The notes under the pieces were generated by a model, which was not told where the DNA came from, ran no database searches, and saw nothing but the letters and a program-made list of their open reading frames with translations. Below, piece after piece: positions 57,269 to 64,000 of a stretch of DNA of 64,000 nucleotides. This stretch comes from Synechococcus sp. UW179A (GTDB lineage: Bacteria; Cyanobacteriota; Cyanobacteriia; PCC-6307; Cyanobiaceae): positions 124,001-188,000 of the forward strand of contig NZ_UCNJ01000024.1 in NCBI RefSeq assembly GCF_900473965.1, read 5' to 3'. A program made the translations under genes and the position numbers. Each line of letters begins with the position of its first letter. The first letter of the stretch is position 1.

Positions 57269-57930
57269 TCGAGCAGGGCGTTGATGCGTCTCTGGAGTTC
57301 GCGTGTGGTTGCTTCCAGGTCCGGTTTGCGCCTGCTACTCGGTGCGGGAACGGGTTCGCCAATTCGCATTTCAAGCTTCACCAGTCGCGGCAGATTGCGA
57401 CCCATGCCAAGGGCTCTGTGACTGTTGAGGATGGCAACAGGCAGAAGTGGAGCTCCTGATCTTGCCGCCAGCAGAGCTGCGCCAGGCATGGGCTGATTCA
57501 CGCGCCCATCCGACTGTCGGGTTCCATCGAGAAAGACGCCGATCGCCCAGCCTTCGTTCAGCCTTGCGGTGGCTGTTCGGATGGCTTCACGATCGCTCGC
57601 ACCACGCTTCACCGGATAGGCGCCGCAAGCCCGGATCACAGGGCCGACGACTGGGATGCGGAACAGCTCGGCTTTGGCCATGAACGACACCGGTCGCCCC
57701 AGGGCATGGCCCAGCAAGGGGGGATCGAGATGTGACCCATGGTTGGCCACTACCACAAGGGGCCCGTCCATTGGCACGTTGATGTTGCCGCGGGTACGTC
57801 CGCGGAACAGCATCCTGAATACCGGAAACACCAGCAGGCCACTGACCAGCCTGTAAGTGAGGCTTGGACGCGGCGCCTTCCATGGCTGCAGGCCATTGGT
57901 GTTGGTTGCAAGGTTGCTGCTCACATTCAC
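57262..57930 (-). CDS. plsC: 1-acyl-sn-glycerol-3-phosphate acyltransferase
   Basis: Makes phosphatidic acid. The 222 residues have the catalytic NHGSHLD (His64, Asp69) and the substrate motif FLDGTRQ at about 133-139, where the family usually has FPEGTRS; the Glu is replaced by Asp. GTG at 57930 overlaps the fabD stop by GTGA. Last gene of the rpaB-plsX-fabH-fabD-plsC unit. Confidence 0.92.
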   Translation of the reverse strand: MNVSSNLATNTNGLQPWKAPRPSLTYRLVSGLLVFPVFRMLFRGRTRGNINVPMDGPLVVVANHGSHLDPPLLGHALGRPVSFMAKAELFRIPVVGPVIRACGAYPVKRGASDREAIRTATARLNEGWAIGVFLDGTRQSDGRVNQPMPGAALLAARSGAPLLPVAILNSHRALGMGRNLPRLVKLEMRIGEPVPAPSSRRKPDLEATTRELQRRINALLDY

Positions 57931-58823
57931 AGACCCAGGTCGCCAGCGCTCGCCAGCTGAGAGGTGGTGACCCCTTTCATCGCACGTTTGGCCAGACCGC
58001 TGAGCACGTTGCCAGGACCAATTTCAACCATGGTGTCTACGCCGGATGAGGTCATTCCTGCCATCGTTTCTCGCCAGCGCACGCCAGTGGTCATCTGGCG
58101 ACGCAGTCGTTGCTTCAGCTCACTGGCATCGCAGCTGGGAGTGGGGTCGGTGTTGCTGAAGACCGGGAAGCGAGCGTCCTGGAAAGCAACACTGTCGAGA
58201 TGGGAGGAGAAGGCATCTGCCGCCTTCTCCATGAAGGGGGAATGGAAGGCCCCTGAGACGGCAAGGGGGATGGCCCGCTTGCAGCTCAGTGCTTCACTCA
58301 GCCCGTTCACGGCCTCTGGGCTGCCTGAGAGCACCACCTGGGCATCGCTGTTGTCATTAGCAATCACCACCCCCTCTGTGGCATCCACAAGGGTTTCCAG
58401 CTGGCTGCGATCGAACCCGATGACTGCCGTCATCGCTCCACCCCCTGCGCTGGCCATCAGCTCCGATCGGCGTTGCATCAACTCCAGGCCCGTCGCGGCA
58501 TCAAACACACCAGCCGCATAGAGCGCAACCAGTTCGCCAAGGCTGTGCCCGGCCACCAGGTCGGGTTGCCTGCCTTGACGCAACAACTCATCCACAATCA
58601 GCGATTCCACTGCAAAAAGCGCCGGCTGCGTGTTCCGCGTGTCGTTTAAATCGGAGGGGCTGCTGGCATCTGAGCCTTCACCTCTGCAAATCGAGAGAAG
58701 GTCCCTGCCGAGCAGGTTCGAAGCCAGAGCAAAGCGTTCCTCCGCACCAGGCAAGCTGAGGATGGGTTCGGCCATGCCGTTTTTCTGAGATCCCTGTCCG
58801 GGGAACACCCAGGCGATCGACAT
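57927..58823 (-). CDS. fabD: Malonyl-CoA:ACP transacylase
   Basis: Loads malonate on ACP. The 298 residues start IAWVFPGQGSQKNGM; nucleophile Ser94 in AGHSLGELVAL, His194 in GAFHSPFM and the Gln of the GQGS loop are present. It lies 27 bases downstream of fabH. Confidence 0.96.
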   Translation of the reverse strand: MSIAWVFPGQGSQKNGMAEPILSLPGAEERFALASNLLGRDLLSICRGEGSDASSPSDLNDTRNTQPALFAVESLIVDELLRQGRQPDLVAGHSLGELVALYAAGVFDAATGLELMQRRSELMASAGGGAMTAVIGFDRSQLETLVDATEGVVIANDNSDAQVVLSGSPEAVNGLSEALSCKRAIPLAVSGAFHSPFMEKAADAFSSHLDSVAFQDARFPVFSNTDPTPSCDASELKQRLRRQMTTGVRWRETMAGMTSSGVDTMVEIGPGNVLSGLAKRAMKGVTTSQLASAGDLGL

Positions 58824-58850
58824 TCACAGTGGCGCAACGGTGCTGGGAGC

Positions 58851-59876
58851 CTAAGCGGGACCCTGCCACCGAAACAGGGCGGCACCCCAGCTCAGACCAG
58901 CTCCAAACCCGCTGCTTGCCAACAGCTGTCCAGGCCGGATTTGGCCATCCCGCACTGCTTCATCAAGAACCAGAGGAATGGTTGCCGCTGAGGTGTTGCC
59001 GTAGTGCGCCAGGTTGCTCAGCACCTTGGCCCTGGGAATTGCAAAGCGATCGGCAACGGCATCCAGGATGCGCTGATTGGCTTGATGCAGCAGCAGCCAG
59101 TCGATGGTCTCAGGGCCAACCTCACAGCGTTCAAGCAGGCATTGCAGGACCGCCGGGACTTCACGCACGGCGAATTTATACACCTCCTGACCATTCATTT
59201 CGATCGGTCGGTAGCCACCCAGACGATGGCGTGCATCGGCTGCCAGGGGTTGATTGCTATCGAGGGCAGGCAGGTTGAGTACGCCACCGCGTGCTCCATC
59301 ACTGCGCAACAGAAACCCGATGAGTCCATCGTTATCTGCAGCTTCAAGGGCCACAGCTCCAGCTCCATCGCCGAACAGCACACAGCTGCGTCGGTCATCC
59401 CAGTCCACGAAACGGCTCAGCTGGTCGGCGCCGATCACAAGCGCCCGTCGCATGGCGCCGGTGCGCAGATACTGAGCAGCCGTCACCAGCGAAAACAAAA
59501 AGCCGCTGCAAGCGGCTGTGAGATCAAAAGCCACCGCATTCGAAGCCCCAAGCGTGGCCTGTACGGCTGGCGCTGAGCCAAACAGATCATCTGGAGTTGA
59601 GGTTGCCAGCAACACCAAGTCGAGGCTGTCGGCCGTCCATCCGGCCATCTCCAGAGCAGATTGGCCGGCTTCAGCTGCAAGGTCGTTCAGGCTCTGATCG
59701 GGGCTGCTAACCCGTCGAGTGGAGATGCCTGTGCGGCTGCGGATCCACTCATCGCTGGTTTCCACTCGCAGACCCAGCTGGTTGTTTGTGACCACCTGCG
59801 CTGCCTGGGCGCTACCGCTGCCGATCAGAGCGACGCCTCGAGAGTGCGGGGATGCTCCAGCCAAAAGAGGGTCCAA
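58851..59876 (-). CDS. fabH: 3-oxoacyl-ACP synthase III
   Basis: Starts fatty acid synthesis by condensing acetyl-CoA and malonyl-ACP. The triad is complete: Cys123 in DLTAACSGFLFS, His in LLLHQANQRI, Asn in AHYGNTSAATIP. Start is uncertain: TTG at 59876 gives a 13-residue lead before the usual GVALIGSGSA; the family core is full length. 124 bases separate it from the plsX stop. Confidence 0.95.
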   Translation of the reverse strand: MDPLLAGASPHSRGVALIGSGSAQAAQVVTNNQLGLRVETSDEWIRSRTGISTRRVSSPDQSLNDLAAEAGQSALEMAGWTADSLDLVLLATSTPDDLFGSAPAVQATLGASNAVAFDLTAACSGFLFSLVTAAQYLRTGAMRRALVIGADQLSRFVDWDDRRSCVLFGDGAGAVALEAADNDGLIGFLLRSDGARGGVLNLPALDSNQPLAADARHRLGGYRPIEMNGQEVYKFAVREVPAVLQCLLERCEVGPETIDWLLLHQANQRILDAVADRFAIPRAKVLSNLAHYGNTSAATIPLVLDEAVRDGQIRPGQLLASSGFGAGLSWGAALFRWQGPA

Positions 59877-60000
59877 GCAGTGGCGTCAGTCAATCACAGT
59901 CCGCCAGAACGCCTGTCAGGCAAGGGGGTTGCTCAGACCCTGAATTCTGCGAGTCGAGTTGTGACTGTCGAGTTCTGCGCTGTTGAAGCCTGCTGGCTGC

Positions 60001-61341
60001 TTAAGCCCGGGAGGTGGCTTTGGCCCCAAGTTGGGCAAGATGATCCATCACACCATGACTGGCAGCGGAATGCGCAAGGCGTAGGGCACTCACCACGGAT
60101 AGTGCTTTGCTGCTGCCGTGGCCGATCACGCAGATGCCATTCACGCCCAGAAGCAGTGCTCCGCCATGTTCGGCATGATCCAACCGCTTTTTGATGCGCT
60201 TGAGGTTGCTGCGTAGGAAGGCCGACCCCACCTTGCCTCGGCGCCCACGTGGCAGTTCGGCTCTGAGCACGCCAAGCAGCACGCTGCCAACCGATTCAAG
60301 GAACTTCAGCAAAACATTGCCGGTAAAGCCATCACAGACCACCACATCGAACTCACCCGACAGCACATCCCGCCCCTCACAGTTGCCAGCGAAGCGCAGG
60401 CGTGATTCCTGGATGAGCAGCTCATGGGTGCGAACGGAAAGATCATTGCCCTTGCACTCCTCCTCGCCAATGTTGAGCAGTCCGATTCTGGGTTGGCTCA
60501 CCTGCAGCACATCCCTGCAATAGATGTCTCCCAGCAGGGCGAACTGGTGCAGGTAGGAGGGCTTGCAGTCCATGTTGGCGCCCACGTCGAGAACCAGCAC
60601 TGGCTGGCCGGGATCTTTGGTGGGAAACAGGGCACCGATGGCGGGGCGGTCGATGCCGGCCAGTCGTCCCAGACGGAAAATGGCTGAAGCCATTACAGCC
60701 CCGGAGTTGCCTGCTGAGTACACGGCCTGGGCTTCGCCTCGCTTCACGAGATTCATGGCCACATTGATGCTGGCGTCGCGTTTGCGCCGCACCACCGTCG
60801 CCTCCTCATGCATTTCCACTGAGGGGCCGCTGGTGATCAGTTCCAGCAGGCGTTTATCGATGGCCGCTTTCAACGCTTCACCCAGTCCTGCGGCGGCGGC
60901 GGCTTCCAGTACCCGGTCGGTTTCGCCAACGAAGCGGATTTTCACGGCAAGCCGTTCGATGGCCTGCAGGCATCCCTCCAGAATCGGAACAGGAGCGTTG
61001 TCACCCCCCATGCCGTCCACAGCCACCCAGACTCGGTGACGGTCGTCGATCTCGAGTTCCTCACCTGGGACCCCTCCCTGAAGGCGTCGGAGTGGATCCA
61101 TCACGGGTTGCAGCACGGAGCCGGCCATGCTTCCGGCGCTGTTCACCACAGTTCCCGCCATGGAGGTGACGGAGCCTGCCACATTGCCGGCGGCATTGGC
61201 TGACGTGGTTGCGGTGTCTACCAGGCTGGTCACTGCAGCATTGCGCCGATACCAAATCACAAGGCGTCGAACAGCCTTGGATCGGCGGGCTTTGATCCTC
61301 GGCGCAACGTCCGGGGTGAGGTCAGGATCCTTCGGAGGCAA
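60001..61341 (-). CDS. plsX: Phosphate acyltransferase PlsX with long N-terminal extension
   Basis: Makes acyl-phosphate from acyl-ACP for phospholipid synthesis. The PlsX core begins about residue 104 (VWVAVDGMGGDNAPVPILEG) and runs normally through YSAGNSGAVMASAIF, VLDVGANMDCKP and CDGFTGNVLLKF. Before it lie about 103 residues: a Lys/Arg-rich stretch (IKARRSKAVRRLVIWYRR) and Ala/Gly/Ser repeats (AAGNVAGSV, VNSAGSMAGSV). The first codon (TTG, 61341) overlaps the rpaB stop by 20 bases. The extension may associate with the membrane; a later start cannot be excluded. Confidence 0.93.
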   Translation of the reverse strand: MPPKDPDLTPDVAPRIKARRSKAVRRLVIWYRRNAAVTSLVDTATTSANAAGNVAGSVTSMAGTVVNSAGSMAGSVLQPVMDPLRRLQGGVPGEELEIDDRHRVWVAVDGMGGDNAPVPILEGCLQAIERLAVKIRFVGETDRVLEAAAAAGLGEALKAAIDKRLLELITSGPSVEMHEEATVVRRKRDASINVAMNLVKRGEAQAVYSAGNSGAVMASAIFRLGRLAGIDRPAIGALFPTKDPGQPVLVLDVGANMDCKPSYLHQFALLGDIYCRDVLQVSQPRIGLLNIGEEECKGNDLSVRTHELLIQESRLRFAGNCEGRDVLSGEFDVVVCDGFTGNVLLKFLESVGSVLLGVLRAELPRGRRGKVGSAFLRSNLKRIKKRLDHAEHGGALLLGVNGICVIGHGSSKALSVVSALRLAHSAASHGVMDHLAQLGAKATSRA

Positions 61342-62074
61342 CAGAATCGACGATGCGCTGGAACAGGTAGCCGGTGCCGCGAGCGGTGAGGATCAGCTCG
61401 GGGTTGGCCGGGTCGTCTTCCAATTTGGAACGAAGACGTGAGATATGAACATCCACGACCCTGGTGTCGACATGGCGTTCAGGGGTGTAACCCCATACCT
61501 CCTTCAGGATCTCACCGCGGCTGAACGGTTCGCCCGATCGGCTCACGAGCAGTTCAAGCAGACTGAATTCCATTCCGGTGAGACGGATTCGCTCGTCGTT
61601 GCGGAACACCTGTCGCTTGTTGGTGTCGATCTTTAGGTCTGAGACCTGGATCACTCCTGAGTTGGGGATGCCGGCAGCGTGCTCTTTTTCCACGCGGCGC
61701 AAAACGCAGCGGATCCGCGCCTCAAGCTCCTTCGGACTGAAGGGTTTGATCACATAGTCGTCTGCTCCGAGCTCCAGACCAGTGATTCGGTCAGCGACAT
61801 CGCCGAGAGCTGTGAGCATCACGATCGGAACATCCGACTCCTTGCGCAGTTCCTGACAGACCCCGTAGCCATCCAGCTTCGGCATCATCACGTCGAGCAC
61901 GACCAGATCCGGGTTGCATTCCTGGAAGCTTTCCAGGGCCTCGGTTCCGTCGCAGGCCGTGACGACGTTGTACCCGATCATCGAGAGCCGGGTTTCGAGG
62001 ATCCTGCGGATACTTGCCTCGTCATCCACCACGAGGATGGTTTCCTTGGAAGTGGAGGGTGCTGAGGCCGTCAT
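61322..62074 (-). CDS. rpaB: OmpR-family response regulator RpaB
   Basis: Essential cyanobacterial high-light and redox regulator that binds HLR1 sites. The 250 residues have the receiver (ILVVDDEASIRRIL, Asp61 in LVVLDVMMPKLDG, Lys in DYVIKPFSPKELE) and a winged-helix DNA domain (LTGMEFSLLELLVSRSGEPFSRGEIL, RVVDVHISRLRSKLEDDP). First gene of the lipid-synthesis unit. No HLR1 repeat is obvious in this window. Confidence 0.95.
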   Translation of the reverse strand: MTASAPSTSKETILVVDDEASIRRILETRLSMIGYNVVTACDGTEALESFQECNPDLVVLDVMMPKLDGYGVCQELRKESDVPIVMLTALGDVADRITGLELGADDYVIKPFSPKELEARIRCVLRRVEKEHAAGIPNSGVIQVSDLKIDTNKRQVFRNDERIRLTGMEFSLLELLVSRSGEPFSRGEILKEVWGYTPERHVDTRVVDVHISRLRSKLEDDPANPELILTARGTGYLFQRIVDSVASEGS

Positions 62075-62164
62075 ATCGCCGGCAAGGAGCGAAGATAGTG
62101 CTCACAAATAGGTGATTAGCGGGTTCAGTCGTTCACGTAGCGCCAACTTTCTTCATCATTCGAC

Positions 62165-63562
62165 GTGCCCCGATCGGCCAATCTCTACGTCTGTCAGAGC
62201 TGTGGTGCCCAGACACGGCAGTTCTTTGGGCGGTGCAGCAGCTGCGGTAGCTGGAATTCTCTGGTAGAGCAATCGGCACCCAAGGACGACGGACGCCGCC
62301 GTCGCTCCGGAGGCGATCTCTCAGCTGCACCGAAGGCGCGTCGTTCCACGTCGATGGCATCCCTCGGCGATCAGCCCCTTCAGCGCATCGATAGCGGTTA
62401 CGAGGAGCTCAACCGCGTTCTTGGCGGCGGGCTGGTCCCTGGATCACTGGTGCTGGTTGGCGGGGATCCTGGTATCGGCAAAAGCACACTGCTGCTGCAA
62501 AGCGCATCGGCCATTGCGCGGGATCGGATGGTGCTTTACGTCAGTGCCGAGGAATCTGCGCAACAGGTGAAGCTGCGCTGGCAGCGGCTCACTGCTGACA
62601 GCAGTGATCTGCAATTGCTGGCGGAGACGGATCTGGAGCTGGTGCTGCAAGAACTCGAAGCTCTGAGGCCAGATGTGGCTGTCATCGACAGCATCCAGGC
62701 CTTGCACGACGCCGAACTCTCTAGTGCACCTGGGTCCGTCGCTCAGGTGAGGGAATGTGCGGCTGCCCTGCAGAGACTGGCGAAGCGTCAGAACACCGCG
62801 CTGCTGCTTGTGGGCCATGTCACAAAGGAAGGCGCGCTGGCCGGCCCCAAGGTGCTGGAACACCTGGTGGATGCTGTGCTCACCTTTGAAGGCGATCGTT
62901 TCGCCAGCCATCGCCTGCTTCGGGCTGTCAAGAACCGGTTCGGTGCCACCCACGAGCTGGGGGTGTTTGAGATGCGTGGTCAGGGCCTAGAGGAGGTCGG
63001 CAATCCCAGTGAGTTATTCCTCAGTGGTGAGCGGGCCAATGGGGTGGCAACGATCGTTGCTTGTGAAGGCACCCGGCCGCTGGTGGTCGATCTGCAAGCG
63101 CTGGTGAGTGCCACCAGCTATGCCAGTCCCCGAAGGACTGCCACTGGGATCGCCGTCAACCGTCTGCATCAGATCCTTGCCGTGCTGGAAAAGCACATGG
63201 GCTTGCCACTCTCACGCTTCGATTGCTACCTGGCCGTGGCTGGTGGCCTCGATGTGGAGGAGCCCGCGGCAGATTTGGGAGTGGCCGCGGCAGTGGTTGC
63301 CAGTTTCAGAGACCTGACTCTGCCGGCCGGTACTGTCCTGCTCGGGGAACTGGGTCTGGGAGGTCAGCTTCGACCTGTAGGACAGTTGGAGTTGCGATTG
63401 CAGGAGGCAGTACGTCTTGGGTTCAGACGGGCGGTCGTGCCACGGGGAAGCGGGCTGGGTCCGGTCGCGTCTGGCCTCGATCTGGAACTGCTGGAGGCGG
63501 GATCCATCACCGAAGCCCTCGTGCTTGGGCTGGGTGTGAACCCCGAGGATGGCGAGACCTGA
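62165..63562 (+). CDS. radA: DNA repair protein RadA
   Basis: RecA-like branch-migration helicase. The 465 residues have the zinc finger CQSCGAQTRQFFGRCSSCGSW, Walker A GGDPGIGKSTLLL, the RadA-specific KNRFGATHELGVFEM, and a C-terminal Lon-like domain (AVAGGLDVEEPAADLGVAAAV). GTG start at 62165, 90 bases from the divergent rpaB start. Confidence 0.96.
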   Translation: MPRSANLYVCQSCGAQTRQFFGRCSSCGSWNSLVEQSAPKDDGRRRRSGGDLSAAPKARRSTSMASLGDQPLQRIDSGYEELNRVLGGGLVPGSLVLVGGDPGIGKSTLLLQSASAIARDRMVLYVSAEESAQQVKLRWQRLTADSSDLQLLAETDLELVLQELEALRPDVAVIDSIQALHDAELSSAPGSVAQVRECAAALQRLAKRQNTALLLVGHVTKEGALAGPKVLEHLVDAVLTFEGDRFASHRLLRAVKNRFGATHELGVFEMRGQGLEEVGNPSELFLSGERANGVATIVACEGTRPLVVDLQALVSATSYASPRRTATGIAVNRLHQILAVLEKHMGLPLSRFDCYLAVAGGLDVEEPAADLGVAAAVVASFRDLTLPAGTVLLGELGLGGQLRPVGQLELRLQEAVRLGFRRAVVPRGSGLGPVASGLDLELLEAGSITEALVLGLGVNPEDGET

Positions 63563-63576
63563 GTCGCACTGATGCC

Positions 63577-64000
63577 TCAGAAGTAGACGTCCACGTTGCT
63601 GCGGCCGCTGGATTTGAGCCAGTTCTCGATGTCCAGATACCCCCCTGGATTCAGTCGTACCGCCTGCGTCCAGGCTTCAGCTGCTTTGTCAAGCCAGACG
63701 TCTGCTTCATCGCGCCGACCCTCTTCTTCGGCAATCCGACCGCGCTTCTCGTAGATCAGCCCCATGTTTTTGAGACAGGAGGGCTGTTTGGGGTTTTCAT
63801 CAAGAGCCTGTTGATAGGTCTCGATTGCTCTGTCTTCTTCGCCATTGCTCATGTAGATGATCGCCATGTTCTTGAGGGTTTCTCCACGATCGATCGGGTT
63901 CTCCTCAAGCTTCAGGCTCTCTTCATAGTTTTCGAGAGCTTCGGCGTAATCACCGTCGTTCTGAGCAGACAGACCGTCGCGGTAATAGACATAGGCCTCT
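63577..64000 (-). CDS. ycf3: Photosystem I assembly protein Ycf3 (5' part cut by window)
   Basis: TPR protein that chaperones photosystem I assembly. The visible 140 residues include two TPR units ([27 protein letters not shown] and [31 protein letters not shown]) and the diagnostic end [25 protein letters not shown]. The N-terminus lies beyond the right edge. It is convergent with radA. Confidence 0.95.
   Translation of the reverse strand, partial: EAYVYYRDGLSAQNDGDYAEALENYEESLKLEENPIDRGETLKNMAIIYMSNGEEDRAIETYQQALDENPKQPSCLKNMGLIYEKRGRIAEEEGRRDEADVWLDKAAEAWTQAVRLNPGGYLDIENWLKSSGRSNVDVYF

Overview
The window looks like a chromosome segment of a marine picocyanobacterium, most likely Synechococcus. 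The evidence is a dense set of oxygenic-photosynthesis genes: NDH-1 subunits H, A, I, G, E, D, F and M, chlM, psbY, a phycobilisome linker, ycf34, ycf3, pedR, rpaB, phytoene synthase and desaturase, and the phylloquinone (men) pathway. Gene packing is very tight, with many 1-20 bp overlaps. GC content is roughly 55-60 percent by eye, except for an AT-richer block at about 13.3-15.2 kb. I saw no rRNA, tRNA, CRISPR array, prophage or insertion sequence.

Layout. 0-3.1 kb is a minus-strand operon (prfB with its programmed frameshift, DUF3285, ybeY, dgkA, trpG/pabA, then a secreted protein cut by the window edge). 3.3-8.6 kb runs forward: glutaredoxin, glutathione synthetase and two tandem S9 peptidases made by a duplication whose scars are still readable. 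8.6-13.3 kb holds menF, menA, menC and menE. 13.3-15.2 kb is AT-rich: a CpcL-type linker with a C-terminal membrane anchor, facing a 4Fe-4S ferredoxin, followed by psbY. A probable DHNA-CoA thioesterase and a gene remnant lead to ndhH. 17.5-35 kb is mixed housekeeping (rsmH, cysteine desulfurase, a response regulator, a pseudouridine-synthase homologue, chlM, nagA, purE, cysC, SUI1, trpB, hrcA, rhodanese, DUF3352, sixA).

35.3-40.8 kb is gltA, ndhA-I-G-E, nadK and a CYTH protein. 40.9-44.4 kb holds pedR, metF, a sugar-nucleotide transferase and scpA. 44.5-53.97 kb has ndhD, ndhF, a Z-ISO/NnrU-like protein, a RbcR-type LysR regulator, DUF3172, ndhM, and the carotenoid pair pds-crtB. 54-57.3 kb has an RRM protein with a clear terminator, a CCA/poly(A) polymerase, ycf34, tsaB and a YdcF protein. 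57.3-62.1 kb is a minus-strand lipid operon headed by the response regulator rpaB (rpaB-plsX-fabH-fabD-plsC). radA and ycf3 close the window.

Most of the window is core genome. The parts that reward a second look are the CpcL/ferredoxin AT-rich block, the S9 duplication and its leftover gshB tail, a RluA-family protein lacking its catalytic Asp, the long N-terminal extension on PlsX, a broken DUF6790-like gene, and a 530 bp spacer between ndhF and ndhD. I found no convincing wholly new multi-gene system.
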